From Stenocarpella maydis (lineage: Eukaryota > Ascomycota > Sordariomycetes > Diaporthales > Diaporthaceae): DNA of 64,000 nucleotides. This document shows, piece after piece, positions 1 to 9,552 of this stretch; within the stretch, counting starts at the first letter, position 1; each line of letters opens with the position of its first letter. The stretch lies in assembly GCA_002270565.1 (NCBI GenBank), contig NQMI01000115.1, forward strand, positions 16,323 through 80,322, read 5' to 3'. The translations under genes were made by a program, and so were the position numbers. The notes under the pieces were generated by a model. It was not told the DNA's origin. It made no database searches and saw nothing but the letters and a program-made list of their open reading frames with translations.

Positions 1-3000
1 ATTATTACCCTTTATAACCTTTTTACTTATCTTATTGACTTTCGTTACTTGATATTAGATATTTTAGCTTATTAAAAAAGGCGTATAGTAAAATATTACT
101 TGATTTAATAAGGCTTGAATTATTTATATTAATATGATATATAAAAGCGGTTTTACGCTAGAAATTATTAAAGGGGCTTTTAAGGATATAGGCTTAATTT
201 TATATTATTAAAAATCTATACATTTTGAATTAAATATCAAGATTTAAATATGAGTAAGATAATTATGTTTCTTAATATTATTTATATTTTTAATCTTCCA
301 TATATTATATAACTTAATAAAGGCAGTGTATTATTTAATTTTAATCAAGGTTTAAATCTCTTATTATTAAAGAAGTTGTTTAAAATTAAATTTAGCTACT
401 ATAAACTAATTAATAAAGAGGATATAGTTACTAGCCTAATAGTTATCCTATTAACTTAAGAGGCTAATACTCTTTAAGAGGTAAATATAGTACACTTTAG
501 GTATTAAAGGGCTAAAAGAATCTACATATTGGATAAATTAGTACATTATATATAGGATACTAGGGAAACAATTAATCAAAAGAAAAAGGGGTGTAGCTAG
601 GTAATTAAGTTAAGTAATAGTATTAATAAGTTAGTTTATAGTACATTAAGCAAGTAATATTATAGTAATTATAACAAGATAAAGTATAATATATAAATAT
701 ATAAGAAAGCTATAAAATTATCTATAGATTCTAATTCTAATTAAATTATATTGATGCTTTTATTATAGTACTATAATTAAGGTTTTAATGCTATTAGTAT
801 AGAAAAGTATCTGACTTGCTAGTGTGTTTAACTTGTTTGTGCTTGATGTTAGTATTAAATTACAAAATACTATTTCGCACAATAAGTCTTAGTCTTAAAC
901 CATAGCTAGATAGCCCCTAATATTTATTAATTTGTGCTAGCGCAATAGCATCATGAACAAGCTATTAAGCTTAATACTCAACCAGCCCGTTAAGTTTGAA
1001 GCCATCTCTTGCTATTAGCAACCTAGTTTGACACCGTTAAGAACCATGTGCGATGAATTCGCCGTGTAACTCAAGGCCTTCACGCGGACACAAATTGCTT
1101 GAAATCGGGAATATAAAAAGGCTGTGGTCTTCCAGACTGCTACCACGATTTGCCCGTGCCGAACAGCCATCTGTGATACCAAGCGGCACATTGAGCCTTC
1201 TCAATCTGAACCGCACGACCACTCCAAAACAGTCATTTGGCATTGTGAGAAATACCAGTGGTATAGTTATTCGGCTGAGACCAGTTCAATTCGATCAATT
1301 CCACGTGGCTGGTCTCAAGTAGAAACAGACTGCAGTCTTCAAGGTATAACAACCACGCTTCCTTGCTTTAAATGAATGAACAGAGCTGATAGAGGGACCA
1401 TAAATAGTAGCAGAATGAATACCTAATATAATGACCAAGTATGAGTTAAAGCAAGGGCTATACTAAAGCCTGAGGACTATAGTATAGTGGGTAATTACTC
1501 TTTATTAGCTAAGATTAATATACTAGTAATTGCTTTGGAAACCTATAAAAGCTACTCTAAGTAAATTTAAAAGTTAAAGAATAAAGAGTTAGAGATTAGG
1601 GAGATATCTCTAAAGAAAAAAGAGAAACTATAGAAGTTCTTAAAAAATATCTATTAGATAATAGAGACATAGAAGCTTAGAGAATAATCTATAGTTTAGC
1701 TAGTATTAAGCTATACTTCAATATAATATAGTTTTAAAAGAATAATTAAGGTCTTCAGTACCCTTTATATAAAGGAGAGAAAGGTTTAATATATAACTAG
1801 TTCCTGAAATAATATTAGTAATATAATCTATTATTTATATTATAATCTATTTTTTTTTTTTTTTTTTTTGTATATAAAAATTCTTATTCCTTTATTAATA
1901 ATTTATAATTTTTTAAATATTAACATATAAATAGCTAAAGATTTCTAATTTCTGTAACTTCTTAAAAGAATGCTTTGATACTAATATAAATTCTAATATA
2001 GCTTTAATAAAATTCATAATCTTAACTATATTAAATAAAAACATATAAATAATAAATATATTTATAACAATACTATCTTTATCTTTATTAATGTCTTTGT
2101 TTATTTATAATAATACTTTTCCTTAGCTTATTTTGTACCTTTCAGAATTATTATTAATATTAAAGAATTATAAAGTTAGAAATAAGTAAAGTATGCTTTA
2201 GCTTAAAATATAATAGCTTATTTAGGCTATTATTAAGATTAAGAAATTTAGGGAGTTATTTTTATTTAGATAACTATATAAAAATAAATTAATATATAAT
2301 TATATAAAGAGACGTTTATATAAGCCTCATTATTTAATTCTTCTTATAAACTAAGTTTTACTTATATAGGAAAAAATAAAAAAGTTTTAAAGTTATTTCT
2401 TATTATAAACCTTATTAATTTTATATATTATATATTTTATAATCTCCTTTATTATCTTTATATAGCCTTAGCATACTTTAACGTTAAAGGTATGAAGTTT
2501 AAGGAAGTATAGTCATTAATATTAATAATGCTATAAAAGAAGACTATGGTTTCATTTTAACTTATGGGAGATTAGTTATATAAACTTGATTAAATTAATT
2601 AGTGGCAAAAATTAGTACCTAAGAAGCAAATAAATATATTATTAGTATTGATTTAGAAGGCTTATAGTATCCTAAGGTAGCAGTCTGAAAGACTATAGCC
2701 TTTTTATATTACTAATTTTAAGTAATTTAAAGGCCTTAAGTTATGTAGTGAATTCAGTATATATGTTTCTTAATAGTATTAAACTAGGTTAACGGCTTTA
2801 AACTTAATGGCTTAATGGCTTATTAATAGTGCTGCTGCGCTAATATAAATCAAGAAATATTAGGGGCTATTTAGTTAGAGTTTAAGACTAAGATTTATAG
2901 TATATTTTTTTTTTTTTTTTTTTATTTTTTTAAAGTAATAACTAAATAGTTATTACTAAAAGTAGGTATTATAAATTAATTATCTAAACTATACTAATTG

Positions 3001-3430
3001 TTTTTTATCTCTTAGGAGTAAATATTATTTACTTTAATTAAGGTAAGAAACTTATAAAATTTAACTAATATATAAATAACCTAAATTATTAAACATGTTG
3101 TTTTTTGTTTAGAAATATAAGTTAAATAGTTTTATTATTAAATATCAATATATTAAATATTTAAAATGATGAGTCAGTAAAATAATAATATAAAATTAAA
3201 ATCTAACTAATAATTAAAAAGAATTATTTTATTAAAGCCTTAATACTTATATGCCTTTAAAGTAATAAATTTAGTTAAAAATAAGTAATTAAGTATAATT
3301 GGTACTAATTAGTGCTAACTTTTATTTATTATTAGCTTTAGGTGGGAGCTAGGATTAATTAAAGTTAATAAATATTATAAAATTACTCTACTTACCAATA
3401 TAGTTTACTTATTAGTAAACTATGTTTTTT
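1..3430. repeat. RIP-degraded AT-rich repeat block (left)
   Basis: The stretch is extremely AT-rich with dense stops in all frames, apart from a GC-normal islet at about 1040-1375. It has two homopolymer T runs (about 1851-1869 and 2907-2923) and no readable protein. This is the composition RIP leaves in ascomycete repeats. It contains a large inverted repeat listed separately. No coding gene is supported; the short reading frames in the islet do not resemble a protein family. Confidence 0.8.
880..2915. mobile_element. Inverted-repeat element with one RIP-mutated arm
   Basis: The plus strand from about 880 to 1200 matches the reverse complement of about 2590-2910. Shared landmarks are TAGCCCCTAATATTT (left about 912, right about 2865), GAATTC and AAGGCC (left 1056-1080, right 2732-2755), and a stretch containing AATATAAAAAGGCT and CAGACTGCTACC. 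Nearly all differences are C in the left arm against T in the right arm (or G against A), so the right arm is RIP-mutated and the left largely spared. The roughly 1.3 kb between the arms is AT-rich and unreadable. It may be a DNA transposon or a fold-back duplication of part of one; no transposase was recognised. Confidence 0.6.
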
Positions 3431-3682
3431 AATCTAATTCAGAAAAGGAACTTAAAGAATATAACTAGTTTATAATAAGTTAGTAGTATTGTTATTATAT
3501 TTATTATTGAACAGGTAATAGTACTATGGGTATAGCCTATATAGCTAGTTTGTTCCTGTATAATGTTGTGTGCTGAATAAATGCGAGCTTCGTCATTACG
3601 TGACTGAGTCACTATGGTCAGTACTACAGAGCCCTGCTGGCTGGTAGTCGCCCTCTGGTATTGCCACAGTATGCATTTGAAT

Positions 3683-4233
3683 TTAATCTCGGATGACATG
3701 TCCATCATAGACCAAATCTGTAACCCATCCTATTGTCATCATGCTTCTTTTAGTGTCCGCAAAAATCTCATGATCATTCACCAGATGCTCCTTATACCAC
3801 GGATCAGTCTTCATCTTCTTGTAGTCCTCAACGCTGTAAAAAAAGACCTGACTAAAGCAGTCGAAGTCGGCCAAGTTGCTCATCTGGTGGTCAAATAGAC
3901 GGGACATGAGATTCCGGGTCTCGAGTGTATTGTGGACCTTGGGAATTTGCTCATATCAGTTATTCACTCTCCCTAACACATGTCCACGTTTCGACCCTTG
4001 CGACAGGAGACAATTGGAGATAATGTTTTGTTTTTTCATCTTACCATGGTCCATCGCTTCACACCGTACTTCACCATGAGATCCTGCGTCATTGGGGCCG
4101 ATACTTTGGTCATATGGCGTCGGTAGTCCTCCTCACTCATTCCCGGGCGCCGATACCCGCAAATAGTGAGACACAGCAGCTGGGTGTCAGGATTGCCCGA
4201 AGGGCGCTCCGGAACCTCTGGAAAGTCTAACAT
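3683..4233 (-). CDS. EthD-domain decarboxylase (atrochrysone carboxylic acid decarboxylase-like)
   Basis: Two exons, 4233-4045 and 3937-3683, flank a 107-bp GTAAG...AAG intron and encode about 147 residues. The protein is one EthD dimeric alpha/beta-barrel domain. Recognisable blocks are [20 protein letters not shown] (exon 1), a [13 protein letters not shown] junction across the intron, and [15 protein letters not shown] and [18 protein letters not shown] in exon 2. This pattern is that of the small EthD enzymes of anthraquinone clusters (MdpH1, GedI, AgnL1), which decarboxylate atrochrysone carboxylic acid on the way to emodin anthrone. The start was chosen at [13 protein letters not shown], the family-like N terminus; an upstream in-frame ATG at 4344 would add an unrelated extension. 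It is divergent from the anthrone oxygenase gene across 415 bp. The family assignment is firm; the exact substrate is inferred from the neighbours. Confidence 0.85.
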
Positions 4234-4351
4234 CACGCTGGGGGCTGTTTCCGTTCGATGTCCCTTTTGATTAAAAATACATACAGATAACTGCCAGCCC
4301 AGCCCGGATATGGCTCTTTTCCCTTTATAGTAGCAAACCCACAAAGAACGG

Positions 4352-4362
4352 TCGGCTCACGG
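4352..4362 (+). promoter_or_regulatory. AflR-type site TCG-N5-CGG (site 1)
   Basis: The sequence TCGGCTCACGG matches TCG(N5)CGR, the consensus bound by AflR-family Zn2Cys6 regulators of aflatoxin and anthraquinone clusters. It lies 119 bp upstream of the EthD start, in the divergent promoter shared with the anthrone oxygenase. Binding is inferred, not shown. Confidence 0.5.
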
Positions 4363-4422
4363 GTCTCGAGTGTGGCATTGGCGGACCTCCGACAGGAACC
4401 TAGCGACGGCGACGTCCCCACC

Positions 4423-4433
4423 TCGGACATCGG
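4423..4433 (+). promoter_or_regulatory. AflR-type site TCG-N5-CGG (site 2)
   Basis: The sequence TCGGACATCGG matches TCG(N5)CGR in the same divergent promoter, 61 bp after site 1 (from end to start). Confidence 0.5.
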
Positions 4434-4455
4434 AGCTGAGTCGCGTATTAAGACA

Positions 4456-4466
4456 CCGGGGAGCGA
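4456..4466 (-). promoter_or_regulatory. AflR-type site TCG-N5-CGG (site 3, minus strand)
   Basis: CCGGGGAGCGA on the plus strand reads TCGCTCCCCGG on the minus strand and matches TCG(N5)CGR. It is 183 bp upstream of the anthrone oxygenase start and is the third match in a 415-bp intergenic region. Confidence 0.5.
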
Positions 4467-4648
4467 AATCCACACGCCATGAAATGATCATTAATGCTCA
4501 AGGAGATGCATGCCAATATCCATGAAGCCAGATCGCATACTCTACCTCCACACACGCGTATTGGTAGACAGCAAGAGACTAGCTCCCTTCGACTAAGGAG
4601 GATTTGCACCGCAACCTATTTACATGCACTTACCTAAGAAAAGTCCAC

Positions 4649-5206
4649 ATGGATAGTTCAGGTGTTCAGGCCACAGCACTTGTTGCTGGATCGTTCCTTT
4701 CCGGTGAGAACAGACACATATCGTTCAAAACATCGTTATTGACTCACCGGTCCTCTTTAGGAGCAATGGCATCTCTGTCTCTCATTGCGGTGCCCGTCTT
4801 CCTGGACACCACCGAGAAGGCAACCCAGCTCCTGCACCAGTGGGCCAGTATGTATGGCTATGGTCACCAAGCATTGCCCACCATGTCCGTGGGTGTATGC
4901 ATCCTCTACCTGTATATGGCCGCTAGCAAGGATCGGCGGGGTGCCCAGGGCCAGGGCCGCCGCCGGGTGTTTTCTGCACTGGCGGGGGTTAGTACCGTGC
5001 TCATGGTGCCATTCACGTGGTTCTTCATGGTTCCGACGAACAACGAGCTATTCAGACTGGACGCTTTGAGCTTGGTGGAACCATCCGGGCTCACTATGGG
5101 GGTAGCTGAAGTGAAGGGCTTGGTTGGTCATTGGGCCCAGCTGCATATCATCAGAAGCCTCTTCCCCCTGGTAGGGGCTATCTTTGGGACATTCAGCCGA
5201 TTTTAA
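4649..5206 (+). CDS. DUF1772 anthrone oxygenase
   Basis: Two exons, 4649-4703 and 4761-5206, are split by a 57-bp GTGAG...TTTAG intron and encode about 166 residues. Removing the intron joins SFLSG to AMASLSLIAVPVFLDT, the usual N-terminal arrangement of this family; without splicing a 19-residue insert breaks it. The protein has several hydrophobic helices (N-terminal SGAMASLSLIAVPVF, central MSVGVCILYLYMAA, VSTVLMVPFTWFFMV, C-terminal LFPLVGAIFG) and the conserved FTWFFMVPTNNELF block. DUF1772 proteins such as HypC, EncC, GedH and MdpH2 oxidise emodin-type anthrones to anthraquinones at membranes. The start was chosen at MDSSGVQATALVAG; an earlier ATG at 4604 is probably in the leader. Next to the EthD gene it reproduces the decarboxylase plus anthrone oxygenase pair of emodin pathways. 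Confidence 0.86.
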   Translation: MDSSGVQATALVAGSFLSGENRHISFKTSLLTHRSSLGAMASLSLIAVPVFLDTTEKATQLLHQWASMYGYGHQALPTMSVGVCILYLYMAASKDRRGAQGQGRRRVFSALAGVSTVLMVPFTWFFMVPTNNELFRLDALSLVEPSGLTMGVAEVKGLVGHWAQLHIIRSLFPLVGAIFGTFSRF

Positions 5207-5787
5207 TTATGGCTATGCATGGGAAATTAAAGCGAGAGCATTTTGTCAATCCTGTGATTAGAATACTTGAGTTCTCATAGACGGGACGTACGTCGATTAT
5301 GAGTACTTCGATGTTGTTTCCACTACGCAGAGAAGTCCTGTTTCGCTTAATTGATTAGAAGGGACTCTCTAAGAATGATTTTTTAAAAAAGAAGTTCGAA
5401 GCCTCAATCAAGGCCCATGAGTACTATTAGAGGGTTTGACTTCCTCTGTATCGCAATTAGTTACGTGCCACACCATATTGCACTGTATCATATTTACTAT
5501 GGTTTCCCTAGCTACCTAGATATACGAAGCACTGGTGCGTTGCGGATTGTGGGGTTTCTTCCGGATATTCTTCAGACAAAATAGGTTGTTTTCGATGCTT
5601 CCATGTATTCACCACACACGTTACCAATACAGATCTTGGACCCCCATGGCCCCTACTTCAATGTGTAGTTTTTTTTTCGACGTGTGATTTTCCTAGCTAC
5701 CTACTTAGGGACCTACTTAGGTAGGTACATGTGGTCAATATGGACAGACAGGCAGGCAGTTGCAAGTCCTTTATAATTCTCTGGCGT
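5207..5787. other. Intergenic, 3' ends of two convergent genes
   Basis: This 580-bp stretch lies between the anthrone oxygenase and the questin oxidase-like gene, which point toward each other. It carries CTTAGGTAGGTA-type repeats near 5696-5730 and no open frame of note. Confidence 0.6.
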
Positions 5788-7188
5788 TTAACCAGTCAGA
5801 TCGGGTCGCTGCCAGGCCTCATCATAGCCCGTGAACCTTACCCACTTGAGATCGGTGGGCATGTTCCTGGTCGTGGTATGGCCCATTCTTGCCATCTTGA
5901 GCCACATATCACCTTTCAAGGGGAAGTACTCAAATCCCTTGTCATCCTCACCTTGGTATTTGGCAGTTACCAATTCGCCATTCTTGAGTGCTCGAATGAA
6001 CTTTGCGGCATGGCCATCGTCGTGTTCTTTGACGACTGCACCAAACACGTCCCCCCACCCCCACGACAGCGTCTCCAGATCTGCTTCCGAGTACTTGTTG
6101 ATATAAGCCCCGTCGAGGGCCACACTCCCTGAGGCCACATACCAGGCAAGATCCGTGTAGACCTTGCGCTCCAGGAGGCGGGCGCGGTCACCGAGGGAGA
6201 TCCACGCGCCCTGGCTGGCCAGCACGGTCATAAAGATACTGCTCGTCACAGCGTGCATCCAAAAGAAGTCGATCTTTGTCTTCCGGCCCTCAAACTGCGC
6301 GGCGCCGCACATGAAGGCGCAGGTACTAATCATCTCGGCCGTGCGTCTCTGCAGCTCCTCCTCTCCCTCCTCCGTGTCCCCACCGCCCGCGGCAGCCAGC
6401 TTGAAGCGGCCAGCTACCCGCGCGAAGGCCTGGCCCGCCCGGCCCACGACACCGTTGCGCATCTTGAGTCCCAGGTCGGACCAGCGTGGCGCAGTCCGGA
6501 TCTCGACATTGTTGCGCATTTCGCGCAGCAGCTGCAGCATCGATGGCGGCGACCCGGCCGTCCTGTTTTCGACTCCTGCGGCTGATGCTTCCTCACACAT
6601 TTGGAACAGTCTATGCAGGTCGCTGTCGTCGTTTGCAGCGGCCTGGGCGAGTGCCTCTGCCACGAGCCCTGGCAGCTCGAACTCGATGCCCAGGCCCAGG
6701 TGGATGAGGGGGTGGTATAGGCCGTCAAAGAGGCTGGAGAGCATGCGCTCCGCCACCTCGGTGCGGGAGAAGAAGTATTCGTGCACTACGGCTTTCCAAC
6801 CCCCTTCGTGGGCCGCGATCGTCTGCTCAAAGAACCTCAGGAAGGTGTTGTACTGTGCCTTGGTATGCATCGTCTCTAAGAAGACTTGCTGGTCGCCGAG
6901 TTTCTCAAGCAGCTCGGCGTCGACCGGGGGCATGAGACGTTGTCCTGCAGCCTCGTCGTCATAGCGATCCTGGAGCTCTGCAGGGCTGGCACCGAGGGCG
7001 AGGCATGTCAGGAGGCTGTGGGAGATGTGATTCATGCCGGCCATTTCCCGAAAAAACATGTGATAATAATCATGGTTCTTCTGCAGCAGGCGGTTGCATT
7101 CTTCTACCGATCCTGCAGGGTTGGCATTTCCTCGGACAGCACATGCGTTCAGATGTGCTGAAGAGACTTCGAGTGCTGTGTTGGCCAT
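5788..7188 (-). CDS. Questin oxidase-like Baeyer-Villiger enzyme (DUF4243)
   Basis: A single exon of 466 residues with a clean ATG (MANTALEVSS). It belongs to the questin oxidase-like family (DUF4243; GedK, MdpL, AgnL3, HypX). Visible blocks are the N-terminal HDYYHMFFREMAGMNHISHS region, a helix with YHPLIHLGLGIEFELPGL, the central KIDFFWMHAVTSSIFMTV segment and a C-terminal DGHAAKFIRALKNGE block. Family members open the quinone ring of questin or emodin-type anthraquinones, giving benzophenones that lead to xanthones and diphenyl ethers. Length is normal for the family, and nothing suggests a broken gene. Its 5' end faces the ABM-domain gene across 605 bp containing a palindromic AflR-type site. 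With the two upstream genes it supplies three successive steps of one pathway. The family is secure; the true substrate is unknown. Confidence 0.9.
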   Translation of the reverse strand: MANTALEVSSAHLNACAVRGNANPAGSVEECNRLLQKNHDYYHMFFREMAGMNHISHSLLTCLALGASPAELQDRYDDEAAGQRLMPPVDAELLEKLGDQQVFLETMHTKAQYNTFLRFFEQTIAAHEGGWKAVVHEYFFSRTEVAERMLSSLFDGLYHPLIHLGLGIEFELPGLVAEALAQAAANDDSDLHRLFQMCEEASAAGVENRTAGSPPSMLQLLREMRNNVEIRTAPRWSDLGLKMRNGVVGRAGQAFARVAGRFKLAAAGGGDTEEGEEELQRRTAEMISTCAFMCGAAQFEGRKTKIDFFWMHAVTSSIFMTVLASQGAWISLGDRARLLERKVYTDLAWYVASGSVALDGAYINKYSEADLETLSWGWGDVFGAVVKEHDDGHAAKFIRALKNGELVTAKYQGEDDKGFEYFPLKGDMWLKMARMGHTTTRNMPTDLKWVRFTGYDEAWQRPDLTG

Positions 7189-7548
7189 AGCTGCGTTGTC
7201 GTCTGGTGCCGCTCAGCCACAGTCCTAGCCTGGTGTATAAGTTCAAGAATTATCTTTAGAGACAGATGTGTGCTCGTTAACTAGCACCTCCCTGCCTGAT
7301 TTCTAATGCTCTTCATTTATCCAATAGTCCGGATTCCAATAAAACGCCCAATGCACCCAAGAGTCAACCGAAGATCAAGTCAGGCCAGTTCGCTTGCCGC
7401 TCGTGGAGAATTTACCCTATCGGTCGTATTCCACAAAACAAAATCAGATGATCCATTACTATCCGAGCATCCTATCACATAAGCTGCAACCGACAAGCAG
7501 ATGACTGGAAACTCTGTTTGAGACCCGAATCCAGTATTGTGGTATGTT

Positions 7549-7559
7549 TCGGTTTGCGA
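7549..7559. promoter_or_regulatory. Palindromic AflR-type site TCG-N5-CGA (site 4)
   Basis: TCGGTTTGCGA matches TCG(N5)CGR on both strands. It lies 361 bp upstream of the questin oxidase-like start and 235 bp upstream of the ABM-domain gene, in their shared divergent promoter. Confidence 0.5.
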
Positions 7560-7706
7560 CCGTCGCAATTCCGCGCACCTGTAGCGCACGGTGATGGAAA
7601 CGGAAATCCGGGATTCCGCACTGAAAATCGGGTTGTCTGTGCACTACTATATACCCCTACCAATACCAAGCAGATCCAGAACAACGTCGGCCATAAATCC
7701 CTTGCA

Positions 7707-7716
7707 TACCTAGGTA
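7707..7716. promoter_or_regulatory. TACCTAGGTA palindrome
   Basis: Perfect 10-bp palindrome 78 bp before the ABM-domain start codon. It is one of six perfect copies in the window, all non-coding (others at 8754, 35021, 36322 and 41574 among those listed, plus near-matches). Confidence 0.4.
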
Positions 7717-7793
7717 ACAGTGTGCAAACGGGTAAAGAGTAGGTCCTGCCCAAGACACAAACAACATCAACGGCCAATATCACCGCTTTGAAA

Positions 7794-8274
7794 ATGTCGG
7801 CGGGCTCTGATTCCGTGTCTGTCCACGTCAAACTTACCATTGAACCTTCGTGCATCGAACCATTCCTAGAAGTTTTGAAGCCCATGGTAGATGCCACCGT
7901 CACCGAGCCTCTGAACACCTTCTTCGAGCTCTATCGGCTGGAGAAGGAGCCTGGCGTCTTCCGACTGGTAGAGAACTGGAACGCCACTGCGGACTACATG
8001 ATGAATGTAAGCAGCTGCGGCCTCCCCGTAATATTCCTTTCCATCCCCGGCTTGATCGCCAGACAGGAAGTGACGCATACATTCTCAACCCCAAAAGTCG
8101 CGCTGGGACTGAATGATTATAAAGACGCAAATCAAAAAAGATTACTATCAGGCCTACTATGCAGCCATTAAGCCAATGCTGTTAAAAGCCCCCGAGGTGG
8201 AAATCTTTGATCGGATGCCAGGCAACCAGTGGGTGAGCATAAAGAAAGAGGCATACACGGACAGGAACGCTTAA
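7794..8274 (+). CDS. Small ABM-domain (antibiotic biosynthesis monooxygenase-like) protein
   Basis: Two exons, 7794-8006 and 8125-8274, with a 118-bp GTAAG...AAG intron encode about 120 residues. The N-terminal half shows the ABM ferredoxin-like pattern, with VSVHVKLTIEPSCIEPFLEV, NTFFELYRLEKEPGVFRLVE and NWNATADYM. The second exon, which does not show as a long frame, gives DYYQAYYAAIKPMLLKAPEV and ends EAYTDRNA. That order (strand, helix, E..PG.F.LVE.W strand, helix with Y-Y) fits one dimeric alpha/beta barrel. ABM proteins act on polyketide or haem-like substrates, or modify quinones. Its divergent placement and shared AflR-type site suggest membership of the cluster. Its reaction is not known. 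Confidence 0.75.
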
Positions 8275-9009
8275 AGAGGTATTGCGCTTGAATTTGCAGT
8301 CAACCTCTAGCTGTTAGTGAATCAACAACGCTACTTGGTGACTGTTCTCTGCTGCAGCCCAAGTGACTTTCTTGCCTTGTGGAGATCCGAGTCCTAAACA
8401 GGTCTGTGTAGCAGTTGTCCTCTAGAGCAGCGAAAGGCCCTTTTTGACCGCTACACAGTTTTGTTGATTGCAAGCTTGTGTTGTCTTTGTTGGCGATCAA
8501 TATCGTGGCACCCGGTTCCCTGCCAGCCCCTTCTCTCCGAGCCCAGCAAGCCAGACATCGTGGAGGCAAAGCTGCTGCTCTCTAGTCTGCTCCTCGTAAT
8601 TACTGCTGTTGCATCTGCTTAGAAGATGGATGCTGGCCATACCCAGGCTAGGACATACTGATGGTGGAATAAACGCAACACCAGGGCTGCCACCGACATG
8701 CATTTATATTTGTGCTGACCCCATCGCAAGGAAAAGCCTGCGAGATCAAATAATACCTAGGTATTGATACCAGAACTACGCCAGCCCCGCCCTCCCCTCC
8801 TCTCATTCAATTTATTCTCGACTTGTTCTTCGACTCCAAATCAAAGACTGCCTTTGGGAAGTTACGGGTATCCAACGCGACGGATCAATAGGAACTACAG
8901 CCCGTATATTTATTGGTCAGGCCCGAGCAGATTGTCTCACGTGCTCGGGAGGATGATGAGGTCAGCGCTACAAGGGACCCGGAAATCTCCCGGTTCTTCA
9001 AGTCATAAA
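8275..9009. other. Intergenic flank of the metabolite island
   Basis: GC-normal DNA between the ABM-domain gene and the right transposon block. It holds a TACCTAGGTA palindrome at 8754-8763 with extended symmetry (AATACCTAGGTATT). No supported gene; the frame at 8764-9075 runs into the terminal inverted repeat and shows no family likeness. Confidence 0.6.
8754..8763. promoter_or_regulatory. TACCTAGGTA palindrome
   Basis: Perfect copy with flanking symmetry (AATACCTAGGTATT) in non-coding DNA downstream of the ABM-domain gene. Confidence 0.35.
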
Positions 9010-9403
9010 ACATCCCAAGCCCACTTTAAGCCCACCCCCTCCTTTAATTCAGGCCCCCTTTCCCATACAAGGTAATATATTTTAAGTAATAATATTAAAT
9101 TTGAATAAAATCCTATAACATTAATTCTAAAGAGAAGAATAACATTTTAAAAAATATTATAAGAAAATAACTTTTTATAATAAATATAACATAGGGTACC
9201 AGGAAGTAGCCAGGACCAGGAAGTAGGCAGTTTTTAGCAAATTCATCAAATTTAGGCTACCCTAGCACCCGCAGAGTTGTAACAACAATTTATACATTTA
9301 TATGCATATAAATTTAAATATGTATAAGTAAGGCCTGATATAAATATATAAATATATAAATATAGACATTTTAATTTTTCAAGTTTTTAATATTTTAATA
9401 CTT

Positions 9404-9552
<149 letters not shown>

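Noticed and set aside
1037..1375. Three short overlapping frames in the GC-normal islet of the left block
   Set aside because: They lie on both strands of one inverted-repeat arm, resemble no family, and the matching right arm is full of stops.
8764..9075. A 103-codon plus-strand frame after the metabolite island
   Set aside because: It overlaps a TACCTAGGTA palindrome and runs into the terminal inverted repeat, with no family likeness.
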